Made by a program: the position numbers and the translations under genes. Source: a bacterium (GTDB taxonomy: Bacteria; Desulfobacterota; Deferrisomatia; Deferrisomatales; BM512). From it: a DNA stretch of 64,000 nt. The stretch is from assembly GCA_004322275.1 (NCBI GenBank), contig SCTA01000036.1, forward strand, positions 1-64,000, given 5' to 3'. Under the pieces are notes generated by a model. It did not search any database, was not told where the DNA came from, and saw nothing but the letters and a program-made list of their open reading frames with translations. This document shows, piece after piece, positions 29,414 through 37,533 of the stretch (positions are counted from its first letter, which is position 1; each line of letters opens with the position of its first letter).

Positions 29414-29685
29414 GCGGATTCGGCGACCGCTTCCTCATCTTTCCACAGCATCAGGTTTCGCACGTAAACCACCAGGCCGAATCCCTGACCGAGGATGAAT
29501 ACCGGATCCATTTTATGGATTGCGTAGACGAGAAGAAGCGTACTTCCGAAAAGCGAAAGGTACCAGAACAGCTTCGGCACCGTGCTCTTTCGTTTCTTCT
29601 CGCTCACGACCCACTGAACCAGCAGCCTCCCGGAAAAAAGAGCCTGCGCGCTAAAGCCCAGCACGAGCCAGAGATCAATCTCCAT
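29410..29685 (-). CDS. Lipid-A-disaccharide-synthase N-terminal-like (LAB_N) membrane protein
   Basis: 91 residues with three short membrane helices. The motif FSAQALFSGRLLVQWVVSEK...VPKLFWYLSLFGSTLLLVYAI matches the LAB_N domain, which also occurs as a stand-alone small protein beside glycosyltransferases. It overlaps the glycosyltransferase gene before it by 11 bases and the ArnT-like gene after it by 4, so the three are tightly coupled. Its biochemical role is not established; a scaffold or flippase partner is possible. Confidence 0.88.
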   Translation of the reverse strand: MEIDLWLVLGFSAQALFSGRLLVQWVVSEKKRKSTVPKLFWYLSLFGSTLLLVYAIHKMDPVFILGQGFGLVVYVRNLMLWKDEEAVAESA

Positions 29686-30406
29686 GTATTTCCTCCCACT
29701 GGTTGGCGAAATGTCTCTTTTGCATCCAGCGCACCGCCAGCAGATCCATCAAAGGGCCCGTCAGCCTGTTCCAGAAATTGTATTTCGCCTTGCCGCGTAT
29801 TCGGGGGCGGTGGCTCACCGGAACCTGTATCACCCTGGCCCCTTCGAGCTTCAGCAGGGTCGGAAGAAACCTGTGGAGGCCGGTAAACAGCTTTATCCTG
29901 TCGAGGTGCTGTTTGCGATAAACCTTAAGCGAGCAGCCCGTGTCGATAATGTCTTCGCCGGTCACCCGGTTGCGAATCCAGTTGGCGATTTTCGAGCTCA
30001 TGCGCTTTATAAAGGTGTCGCGCCTGTTGGCCCTTATGCCGATAATCACATCCCCGCGGTCCAGATGGGAGAGAAGTTTCGGCAGGTCGCGAGGATCGTT
30101 TTGCAAATCCGTATCCAGCGTAGCCACGACCGAACCCCTGGCGGCGGCGAAACCCGCCGCCATCGCGGCTGAAAGCCCCGAGTTGCGCTTTAGCGCCACC
30201 AGGCGTATCCCGAGAGCAGGGTATAGCGCGCGCGCCTCCGAAATCTCTCTTTGGGTGCCGTCGGTGGAAGCGTCGTCGACAAAAACGCACTCGATCTCGT
30301 CGAAGTGCGAGAGCAGCCCTGTCAGAGCCTCCATAATTTCGCCCGTCAGGGGGATTATATTCCCCTCCTCATTGTACGCGGGCAATACTATTGACAGCCT
30401 GCTCAC
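29675..30406 (-). CDS. GT2 family glycosyltransferase, Dpm1/ArnC-like
   Basis: About 243 residues. SIVLPAYNEEGNI at the N-terminus and VFVDDASTDGTQ, LKRNSGLSAAMAAGFAAARG and TLDTDLQNDP (DxD) mark a GT-A polyprenyl-phosphate hexosyltransferase. Unlike ArnC it lacks C-terminal membrane helices. It would charge undecaprenyl phosphate with a sugar for the ArnT-like enzyme downstream. GTG 30406 is chosen because the upstream ATG (30484) has no SD and overlaps the direct repeat at 30483-30504; with the ATG the protein would be 269 residues. Confidence 0.88.
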   Translation of the reverse strand: MSRLSIVLPAYNEEGNIIPLTGEIMEALTGLLSHFDEIECVFVDDASTDGTQREISEARALYPALGIRLVALKRNSGLSAAMAAGFAAARGSVVATLDTDLQNDPRDLPKLLSHLDRGDVIIGIRANRRDTFIKRMSSKIANWIRNRVTGEDIIDTGCSLKVYRKQHLDRIKLFTGLHRFLPTLLKLEGARVIQVPVSHRPRIRGKAKYNFWNRLTGPLMDLLAVRWMQKRHFANQWEEIHGD

Positions 30407-30482
30407 GGCGAAAGCGCCTTCGGTGAGGCAAAAAGTCTTGCAACCATACGTGCTCCTCCTGTCTGAAGGCCGTATGATATGC

Positions 30483-30504
30483 AATCAATTATGAATAAAT
30501 CATG
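30483..30504 (-). promoter_or_regulatory. Candidate response-regulator operator (11-bp direct repeat)
   Basis: On the plus strand AATCAATTATG (30483-30493) is followed immediately by AATAAATCATG (30494-30504); 9 of 11 bases match. An 11-bp period is what OmpR/PhoB-type regulators bind. It lies 77 bases ahead of the GT2 start, in the gap shared with the divergent hybrid-kinase gene. Autoregulation by the operon's own regulator is inference. Confidence 0.45.
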
Positions 30505-30596
30505 AAGACCGCCGAATAATCCATTTGTGGCGAAAAGAGAAGTTTTCCGCACAAAAAACAGAACAACAAGGGAGCTCCAGGTCAACAGCCTGAGGT

Positions 30597-30621
30597 CCTC
30601 TCTTTTTGAGAGGCTTTTTTT
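30597..30621 (+). terminator. Terminator or attenuator in the leader of the hybrid kinase gene
   Basis: CCTCTC (30597-30602), loop TTTTT, GAGAGG (30608-30613), C, seven T. It is oriented with the plus-strand gene that starts at 30748, and no plus-strand gene lies upstream. A second potential stem, CAGG-CCTG, lies just before it (about 30579-30592). It may attenuate transcription of the kinase gene or end a short RNA. Confidence 0.6.
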
Positions 30622-30747
30622 GCTGCGCCGCCTGTTTAACGGAATAAAAACCTCCTCATAACAAATCCGAAACACTCTCCCGTTACTATTCTGACCATGG
30701 ATTTAAAAAGACGTTCCGCCGGGCGCGGGGCGAGAAAAGGAGCAGCC

Positions 30748-31929
30748 ATGCGGTCAGAAGCGATTTCAATCGAAAACAAAACCCTCGGCAAGCCTGTTGT
30801 ATTAATAGTCGAGGACGAGCCGGAGATAGCGGAGATTATCAGGATAAATCTGGAGGCGAGGGGGATGGAGGTCCATTGGGCCGATACGGGGCTGAAGGCC
30901 TGCTCTCTGGTAGCGATCAAGCATCCGGACGCCATAATTCTGGATCTGATGCTTCCCGACATCGACGGCAGGGAGATATGCAGGCTGATTCGCCGCCATG
31001 ACGACGCCTCTGTCGCCCAGACTCCGGTTCTGATGCTTACGGCGCTTGGGGACGTCAACCACCGGGAGATAGGCCTTGAGGCGGGCGCAGACGACTACAT
31101 GGGCAAACCCTTTTCGGTTAAGGAGCTTTGCCTCCGGGTGGATACTCTGGTTCAAAAGAACATTTTCAGGAAGGATTCGGAGGCGAAAATAGGCCGCCTG
31201 AAAATGGATTCGGAAGAAGCGAGAATGCGCGAGGGGGTTTTGCTGCATGAGATAGCCAACAAGCTCGTTGCCATAGGAGGGTTTTCAAAGCGGCTGGAGA
31301 TGCGCGCCAACAGCCTTTGCGAGGACGAGATCAGGGCGCTGGCGCGGGATATAAGCCGGTCGGCGGCGTACCTCGAATCAGCCGCGAGCGGCGTGCGCGC
31401 CCTCAAGGAGATCGAGGATACCTGCACTAGCTACAAGTGCCTTTGCGACCTGCGGGAGGGCGCTTCGGACGCCATAGCGCTGCACCGCGGGCATGCCGAT
31501 AAAAAGGGAATCCTGATTTTCGAGGAGATAAACGAGGAGTGCGTCAGCGCCTCGCTTCCCGCGGAGATAGCCCGCCTCATAGTCTCGAACCTCATCGAGA
31601 ACGCCGTCAATTACTGCCCCGTGATGAGCACTATCGTGGTCAGGACGCTTTACAGCGGGGGCAGCGCGGTCATAGAGGTTGAGGACGACGGGCCGGGCAT
31701 CGGGGAAGAGGATCAGCGGCACATCTTCGACTACCGCTACCGGGGCAAAAATTCCGGCGGGATTCCCGGCTCCGGGATGGGGCTTTACATAGTGCGCGCC
31801 TCGGCGGGGCGCTTCGGAGGAAAAGTGGAAATAATAAGCGGAGACGGAAGGGCCGGAGTCCTCGTAAGGGTCTCTTTCCCGAAAACGGCGGAATCCGGGG
31901 GCGGCGCGGATTCGGTGGTGATTGTATGA
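30748..31929 (+). CDS. Response regulator / histidine kinase hybrid
   Basis: 393 residues, soluble. An N-terminal receiver (about 16-135) has Asp66 in ILDLMLPD and Lys120 in DDYMGKPF. A short linker leads to an H-box-like LLHEIANKLVAIGG with His167, and the C-terminal HATPase domain has NLIENAVNYCPV, EVEDDGPGIGEE and GSGMGLYIVRASAG. The order REC-DHp-HATPase marks a kinase controlled by a partner's phosphate. No DNA-binding domain is present. The start at 30748 has GGAG 5 bases upstream. It overlaps the psiE-like gene by 4 bases. Confidence 0.88.
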   Translation: MRSEAISIENKTLGKPVVLIVEDEPEIAEIIRINLEARGMEVHWADTGLKACSLVAIKHPDAIILDLMLPDIDGREICRLIRRHDDASVAQTPVLMLTALGDVNHREIGLEAGADDYMGKPFSVKELCLRVDTLVQKNIFRKDSEAKIGRLKMDSEEARMREGVLLHEIANKLVAIGGFSKRLEMRANSLCEDEIRALARDISRSAAYLESAASGVRALKEIEDTCTSYKCLCDLREGASDAIALHRGHADKKGILIFEEINEECVSASLPAEIARLIVSNLIENAVNYCPVMSTIVVRTLYSGGSAVIEVEDDGPGIGEEDQRHIFDYRYRGKNSGGIPGSGMGLYIVRASAGRFGGKVEIISGDGRAGVLVRVSFPKTAESGGGADSVVIV

Positions 31930-32369
31930 AAAACCATGAAGAAATTTCAACCCGGCTGGAGAGCCTCGTAGAGACCGGCGTTCGCGGGGCTCTCGTCGCC
32001 TTCATGGTAGTGATTCTGGGGGCGATAGCCTTCACCACCCTGAATACGGCCAAAATCCTGCTCTCCTTTTCAGCCATTTCGGTAGAGGAGCTGTCACGCG
32101 GTATAATGCTCAACTCATTGTCCATACTGGCGATGGTCGAGATATACCGGACGGCCAAGATTTATTTTTCGGAGGGCAGGGTCAAGGTCACTTACATAAT
32201 CGACTCGGTGCTGGTGACCGTGCTGACCGAAATCCTCGGTTTCTGGTACAAGGAGATGTCGCGGGAGAAACTTGTCGCGGCTGTTATACTGGTACTTGTA
32301 CTGGGGGGCATCCGGGTGCTGGCGGTGCGGTTTTCTCCCAACCGCAGGGAATTCACGGAGGTTTTTTAA
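31926..32369 (+). CDS. PsiE-like phosphate-starvation-inducible membrane protein
   Basis: 147 residues with about four membrane helices: ALVAFMVVILGAIAFTTL, a second around 75-95, VTYIIDSVLVTVLTEILGF, and LVAAVILVLVLGGIRVLAV. This layout fits the PsiE family, induced by phosphate starvation in Escherichia coli, function unknown. It lies between a hybrid kinase and an arsenate reductase and only 2.2 kb from pstS, which fits a phosphate/arsenate theme, but no Pho box is seen directly ahead of this operon. Confidence 0.78.
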   Translation: MKNHEEISTRLESLVETGVRGALVAFMVVILGAIAFTTLNTAKILLSFSAISVEELSRGIMLNSLSILAMVEIYRTAKIYFSEGRVKVTYIIDSVLVTVLTEILGFWYKEMSREKLVAAVILVLVLGGIRVLAVRFSPNRREFTEVF

Positions 32370-32370
32370 T

Positions 32371-32808
<438 letters not shown>

Positions 32809-32907
32809 ACATGATGGCGGGCCTATCCGCCTTCAAAAGGACCAACCCTCTCCGAGCCACATAAAATTTTAGGTCAAAGTCTATCGCGGCTTAGTTATTG
32901 AAACGTA

Positions 32908-33600
32908 TCAAGAGGACGGTTGGCCATCGGCTATTCTTCTTAACCAATCACCGTACTTCACAAATTGCTCATTTACATTCTTTAAGTCCTGTATAAGGTC
33001 AGAATATCCAATAATCTGGCGTTGCAACTCTTGAGGTGGCGTGTTTGGTTGATTTTTCCTAAGGAGGTCATATTCATGCCGAAACCTGGCTTGCCATCGC
33101 GTTAAATGTGGTCGCAGACCTTCATTTAAAACTGTGTGCATTATGTGAACAAGTTTTCTTGTATCTTCGCAATCTCTTAACTTATGGGCTGGAATCTGTT
33201 TTGTTAAATCTCGCAATATGCCAAAAAGCTGATACCAGCTATTATATACTTCTACAATGACATCGTTCTCTTCGTCAAACCTCAAGCCAACTTTTCTAGT
33301 GTTTATTTCCACCCACGCTTGGTAGGCAATTCTAACCGTATCAGTATTTGGTTTAATTTTTACTTTCCCCAAATTAGCTATTTCAAGCTCTGCCTCGACA
33401 GGGCTCCATGTGGCTAGTACCCATTTCCAACGCCTAAAAAAATGAATGCTAAAAAAAATGACAAGTAAAAATATGATAATTAGAAGAATAGGGCCGAGAC
33501 GTAAGGTAAGGCCACCTGATTCAAGTGAAAGTTTTAGCAACTCTGCCAAGTCAAAGCTTAACGGCATAGCAATAGGGGTATCTGAGGCACACTGACTCAC
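32908..33600 (-). CDS. Single-pass membrane protein of the TIR-like island, putative effector
   Basis: 230 residues from GTG 33600. One strong membrane helix at about 36-55 (GPILLIIIFLLVIFFSIHFF) is followed by basic and aromatic residues (FRRWKWVLATW). A 170-residue cytoplasmic part has a beta-rich start (VEAELEIANLGKVKIKP, VRIAYQAWVEINTRKVGL) and then helices. I recognise no named family. The GTG overlaps the stop of the TIR-like gene, so the two proteins are made together. Base composition is much more AT-rich than the flanks. A membrane-damaging effector triggered by the TIR-like partner is a hypothesis only. Confidence 0.8.
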   Translation of the reverse strand: MSQCASDTPIAMPLSFDLAELLKLSLESGGLTLRLGPILLIIIFLLVIFFSIHFFRRWKWVLATWSPVEAELEIANLGKVKIKPNTDTVRIAYQAWVEINTRKVGLRFDEENDVIVEVYNSWYQLFGILRDLTKQIPAHKLRDCEDTRKLVHIMHTVLNEGLRPHLTRWQARFRHEYDLLRKNQPNTPPQELQRQIIGYSDLIQDLKNVNEQFVKYGDWLRRIADGQPSS

Positions 33601-34148
33601 GGCAGACTCCGGTTCATTTTCGGCAAACTATTATCGATCAATCTTGTTAGTTTAGCACGATCCTTTGCTACACTTATAGCCGTTGTGAGTTCAGACGGAT
33701 TTTCAGTCCAATTAATCCAATATGCGTATCCAGTAGCGATGTTGGCATGAAGTCTATCGGGTACAACAATTTTGCCTTCATTGTTTTTTGTGTGGGCAGG
33801 AAGTATAATACCTAACAAAGCATGCTCTTTATTGAGAGTCATGGATATTTCCCAATCAACCCATCTGCGTTTCCAAGTCTCAACCCCACATAAAACTATA
33901 GTTACGGATGATCCCTTAATATTATTATCTCTAATTTCTTGTCTAATGTAATTAGTATCTTCGCTGTCAATACTTCTCTCTAGCGACTTATCTATTATTA
34001 TATCATACCCACTGCCAAATACTGTATTAAACTTGTCATACCATGGTTGATCTTTGCCATGATGGTAACTCACAAAAACCTTTGGTTTCACTTGAGGTTG
34101 AAACAATGAACCTAAAAGTGAAAGGGGGATTTTGGGCTGCTGATCCAT
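33597..34148 (-). CDS. TIR-like (MTH538/ThsB-type) protein
   Basis: 183 residues. KPKVFVSYHHGKDQPWYDKF at 21-40, the region around DSEDTNYIRQEIRDNNIKGSS, and TIVLCGVETWKRRWVDWEI (84-101) match the MTH538 TIR-like family that includes Thoeris ThsB. Glu100 in RRWVDWE sits where the catalytic Glu of ThsB-like NAD+-processing TIRs lies. No other domain is attached. The start at 34148 has AAGGA upstream. It is the first gene of a two-gene AT-rich unit with the membrane protein downstream. A role in phage defence is inferred from family and architecture; no ThsA-like SIR2/SLOG protein is present. Confidence 0.85.
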   Translation of the reverse strand: MDQQPKIPLSLLGSLFQPQVKPKVFVSYHHGKDQPWYDKFNTVFGSGYDIIIDKSLERSIDSEDTNYIRQEIRDNNIKGSSVTIVLCGVETWKRRWVDWEISMTLNKEHALLGIILPAHTKNNEGKIVVPDRLHANIATGYAYWINWTENPSELTTAISVAKDRAKLTRLIDNSLPKMNRSLP

Positions 34149-34261
34149 GATGTCTTCCTTGCTGGCTCGTATGGCATGTTGGCGACAGCATAGCGCAACA
34201 AAAATTTGCGCCAACTATAATGATTTAATTTCGCCGCTATTATACGCCTGTAGGCTGTGGA

Positions 34262-34540
34262 TAAAAAGGTCGTTCCGGCCGCCTCCTTCGGCAAGCCAAG
34301 TCGCGTAGGGCGGGCTCGGCCCGCCATCTTCTAAATACACTAATGTAATTCTATACTTGCCGGGCTTCGCCCCGCACCCGAGGCACTTTTTTTAGAAAAA
34401 AGTGCCAAGAAGCGCGAGGCGAAGTCTCGCTAGCTGTAAATTGATGGGCTAAAGCCCATCCTACCCCTGAATTCCGCCTTCGCGGGAATGACGAGAGTAA
34501 AACATTATGGTTTTGGCGGGCCAAGCCCGCCCTGTGCTCT
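34262..34540. repeat. Patch of dispersed palindromic repeats
   Basis: Contains several inverted repeats in series: GGCGGGCTCGGCCCGCC (about 34310-34326), GGGCTTCGCCCC (34372), CACTTTTTTTAGAAAAAAGTG (34384), GATGGGCTAAAGCCCATC (34443), a TTCGCGGGAATGACG unit (34480) and GGCGGGCCAAGCCCGCC (34515). The same series, in similar order, recurs at 59230-59430, and parts recur at 63690-63850. No gene is seen between 34149 and 34609. Confidence 0.75.
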
Positions 34541-34560
34541 GTGCAACGATCGCCAAGCGC

Positions 34561-34592
34561 AAAAAAGGCCGCGAATTTCGCGGCCTTTTTTA
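34561..34592 (-). terminator. Intrinsic terminator after pstS
   Basis: AAAAAAGGCCGCGAA (34561-34575) faces TTCGCGGCCTTTTTT; a near-perfect palindrome with T-tracts on both strands. It lies 18 bases past the pstS stop on the minus strand. Confidence 0.92.
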
Positions 34593-34609
34593 GCTTCCAG
34601 GATGAAAAT

Positions 34610-35494
34610 TTACTTGATGGCTTTCTGGTTCTTCTCGACGAGTTCCTTGCCGATGGTGTCGAAGCCGGCCTTTTCGGCCATCTTCTGGCCTTCGTCGGAA
34701 AGCTCGAACTCGATGAGGGCCTTAACGTCGCCCTTGGGCTTGCCGTTTACGTACTGGTAAAGGGTGCGGGCGAGGGGGTACTTGCCGGACTTCACCGCGG
34801 CGGTGTCGAGCGGGCTTACTTCCTTGCCGTCCTTGCCGATTACGTTGAGGGGCTTGATGCCGGGGACCAGCTTTTTGTTCTCGTCGACGATGTAGCCGAC
34901 GCCGACGTAGCCTATCGCGGAGGCGTCCCTGGCGACCGCCTCGATGATCTGGGAATTGCCGTTCATCTGGTTCATCTTGGTGGAGTAGTCTTTCTTCCCG
35001 AGGACGTGCTCCTGAAAGAAGACGTAGGTGCCGGAGTTGGGCTGTCTGCCGTAGAGGGTGACGGGGGCGTCGTTGCCGCCGAGCTGCTTCCAGTTGGTTA
35101 TCTCGCCGCGGAAGAGCTTGCCGACGTCGTCGGGAGTGAGCGCCTTTACGGGGTTGCCGGAGCCGACGATTACGGAAAGGCCGTCGATGGCGACGGCTAT
35201 TTCCACGACCTCGACGCCCTTGGCCTTGCCCTGCTCGACTTCGCTGCTTTTAACGTCGCGGGAGGAGTTGGCGATGTCGCACTTGCCGTCGATGAGCGCC
35301 GCAATGCCGGTGCCCGAGCCGCCGCCCGTGACCGCGACGAGCTTGCCGGTCTTTTCGGTGAAGACCTCGGCCCAGCTCTGGGAGAGGTTGACGAGGGTGT
35401 CGGACCCTTTTACCTGCACCATGCTGGGTGCGGCGAAGGCCGTTCCCGCGATGAGAAGGGAGGCGACTGCTGCTGCGATGAAGTTTCTTTTCAT
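34610..35494 (-). CDS. pstS: Phosphate-binding periplasmic protein PstS
   Basis: Captures phosphate for the PstSCAB importer. 294 residues with a Sec signal peptide ending TAFA (cleavage about 21/22). The mature protein starts VQVKGSDTLVNLSQSWAEVF and has TGGGSGTGIAALIDG and SSRDVKSSE, the phosphate-site loops of the compact PstS type. AAGGAG precedes the ATG. It is transcribed away from pstCAB-phoU-phoBR and shares a 241-base control region with it, an uncommon split layout. Confidence 0.95.
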   Translation of the reverse strand: MKRNFIAAAVASLLIAGTAFAAPSMVQVKGSDTLVNLSQSWAEVFTEKTGKLVAVTGGGSGTGIAALIDGKCDIANSSRDVKSSEVEQGKAKGVEVVEIAVAIDGLSVIVGSGNPVKALTPDDVGKLFRGEITNWKQLGGNDAPVTLYGRQPNSGTYVFFQEHVLGKKDYSTKMNQMNGNSQIIEAVARDASAIGYVGVGYIVDENKKLVPGIKPLNVIGKDGKEVSPLDTAAVKSGKYPLARTLYQYVNGKPKGDVKALIEFELSDEGQKMAEKAGFDTIGKELVEKNQKAIK

Positions 35495-35667
35495 GATTTC
35501 TCCTTACTTTGGGTTGATTTTTTTCTTCCTCGTGCTACGAGAGAAATCATAGCGGCCTTTTGTTACGGGAATATGAACGCAAGCTGAAGATTCGCTTAAC
35601 CGCCGTTCAAGCCGGAAAAATTGCAGAAAGCATGAGGGATTTCGGTATTAACGGCATGACAACTCCG

Positions 35668-35689
35668 CCGTAACATTGCCGTAACATGA
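35668..35689 (+). promoter_or_regulatory. Pho-box-like 11-bp direct repeat upstream of pstC
   Basis: CCGTAACATTG (35668-35678) is followed directly by CCGTAACATGA (35679-35689): 9 of 11 bases match, with the 11-bp period of PhoB sites. A TATTAT -10-like hexamer lies at 35712-35717, so the repeat takes the place of the -35 region, as in PhoB-activated promoters. A much weaker similar stretch (TGTTACGGGA at 35561) may serve pstS. Confidence 0.75.
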
Positions 35690-35735
35690 TTTTTGTAGAC
35701 TTCTTTCAAACTATTATAAGGAGTCTTTTCAAAAA

Positions 35736-36680
35736 GTGAACGGCGCGGAAATAACGGTAAAAAGAGAGATCGCCGCACCTCTGCTCCCCAGGAAGGCCCG
35801 GGCGGTGAGGAGGAGCGAAAGACTCATAGAATGGGCGCTGGCCGCCTCGGCCTATGCCTCCATTTTCGTGCTGGCGGGCATTTTCATCCTCCTACTCTGG
35901 CAGGGGGCGCAGGCCTTCAAAGAGATTTCCATATTTGAATTCGTCACCTCCGCGCGCTGGGACCCCACGAGCCCGGAAAAGGCCGGTTACGGCATCATCT
36001 CGATGGTCTTTTCGACCTTTCTCGTTTCCCTCGGGGCGATGATCATAACGATACCTCTGGGAGTCGGCGTCGCCGCCTACCTTTCGGAATTCGCCGATTA
36101 CCGGGTGCGCGAGCTCCTCAAGCCCGCAATCGAGGTGCTCGCAAGCGTGCCCAGCGTAGTCGTCGGCTTTCTGGGCGTCGCGGTCATAGGTCCGTGGATA
36201 GCCAGAACCTTCAACATCCCCAACGGACTGAACGCCCTCAACGGGTCGATTCTCCTCTCCGTTATGTGCCTCCCCACGGTGGTGAGCCTCTCGGAGGACG
36301 CCTTTCGCGCCGTGCCGCAGGAGTACCGGCAGGGAAGCCTCGCCCTGGGGGCAAATTCATGGGAGACGCTCATAGGCGTGACCCTGCCGGGGGCCGCGCC
36401 GGGGATTCTGGCCGCCGTGATGCTCTCTTTGGGGCGCGCGATAGGCGAGACGATGACGGTGCTTATGGCCTGCGGCAACGCCCCCGCTTTCCCGACCGAT
36501 TTTCTCGCCGCCGTCCGCACCATGACGGCGACGATAGCCATCGAACTCGGCGAGGTGCCGCAGGGAACCACCCACTTCTACGCCCTCTTCGCGGTGGGGT
36601 TCGCCCTCTTCATCCTCTCCTTCGCGGTCAACCTCGTCGCGGATTACGTCCTCCATCGCTATCAGGGCAGACGCCGATGA
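35736..36680 (+). CDS. pstC: Phosphate ABC transporter permease PstC
   Basis: 314 residues, six membrane helices plus an N-terminal cytoplasmic tail. ASVPSVVVGFLGV and the EAA-type loop AFRAVPQEYRQGSLALGANSW are PstC signatures. GTG start at 35736 after AAGGAG. Overlaps pstA by ATGA at 36677-36680. Confidence 0.95.
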   Translation: MNGAEITVKREIAAPLLPRKARAVRRSERLIEWALAASAYASIFVLAGIFILLLWQGAQAFKEISIFEFVTSARWDPTSPEKAGYGIISMVFSTFLVSLGAMIITIPLGVGVAAYLSEFADYRVRELLKPAIEVLASVPSVVVGFLGVAVIGPWIARTFNIPNGLNALNGSILLSVMCLPTVVSLSEDAFRAVPQEYRQGSLALGANSWETLIGVTLPGAAPGILAAVMLSLGRAIGETMTVLMACGNAPAFPTDFLAAVRTMTATIAIELGEVPQGTTHFYALFAVGFALFILSFAVNLVADYVLHRYQGRRR

Positions 36681-37531
36681 AGCGCTTCTGGTCCCTTATC
36701 GGACGTTCCTACCTCGTTTTGTGCACCCTCGCGGCTTTTGTTGCGCTCGTCTTCATTCTCGGAATCATAACCAGCAGGGGGTGGGGAGTGATGAGCTGGG
36801 AATTTCTCACCGCCATGCCGCGAAAGGGTATGACCGAAGGGGGAATCTACCCCGCCATCGCCGGAACGGCGTTCGTGAGCATGCTCACCCTCATATTTTC
36901 CCTTCCTCTCGGGGTCGGAGCCGCGATCTACCTTAACGAGTACGCCGAGGACAGCAAGGGAACCCGCCTCATAAGGCTTGCCATACGGAATCTTTCGGGG
37001 GTCCCGAGCGTAGTTTACGGCCTCTTCGGCGTGGTTCTCTTCGTGACCCTGATGAAGTTGGGGACCAATCTCCTCTCGGCGGGGCTCACGATGGGACTTT
37101 TGACCCTGCCGTGGATAATCACGGCCAGCGAAGAGGCGCTTCGCTCCGTCCCGAGAGCTTACCGCGACGGCGCTCTGGCTCTCGGGGCGACGCGCTGGCA
37201 GGCGATACGCACGGCGGTCCTTCCCCCGGCCATGCCGGGAATTCTTACCGGGGCGATACTCGGGCTTTCGCGGGCGGCTGGGGAGACCGCGCCGATACTC
37301 TTCACGGGCGCGGCCTTCTACCTGCCCTACGTGCCGAAATCGCCCACCGACCAGTTCATGGCGCTGCCCTACCACCTCTACATACTGGCCACGCAGCACC
37401 AGTCGATCGAAAAGGTCAGGCCGCTCGCCTACGGCACGGCGCTCACCCTCGTGGGTCTTGTGTTCATACTGAATCTGGGAGCATTCCTCATACGTTACAG
37501 GATGAGAAGAAAGCTGGAGAAAGCGCGATAG
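36677..37531 (+). CDS. pstA: Phosphate ABC transporter permease PstA
   Basis: 284 residues, six membrane helices. [15 protein letters not shown] and the EAA loop [21 protein letters not shown] match PstA, and [14 protein letters not shown] is typical. The start at 36677 overlaps the pstC stop. Two bases separate its stop from the pstB ATG. Confidence 0.95.
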   Translation: MKRFWSLIGRSYLVLCTLAAFVALVFILGIITSRGWGVMSWEFLTAMPRKGMTEGGIYPAIAGTAFVSMLTLIFSLPLGVGAAIYLNEYAEDSKGTRLIRLAIRNLSGVPSVVYGLFGVVLFVTLMKLGTNLLSAGLTMGLLTLPWIITASEEALRSVPRAYRDGALALGATRWQAIRTAVLPPAMPGILTGAILGLSRAAGETAPILFTGAAFYLPYVPKSPTDQFMALPYHLYILATQHQSIEKVRPLAYGTALTLVGLVFILNLGAFLIRYRMRRKLEKAR

Positions 37532-37533
37532 AC

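Noticed and set aside
34149-34609. Insertion sequence next to the TIR-like island
   Set aside because: Only small palindromes are present; no transposase fragment or long terminal inverted repeats could be read.
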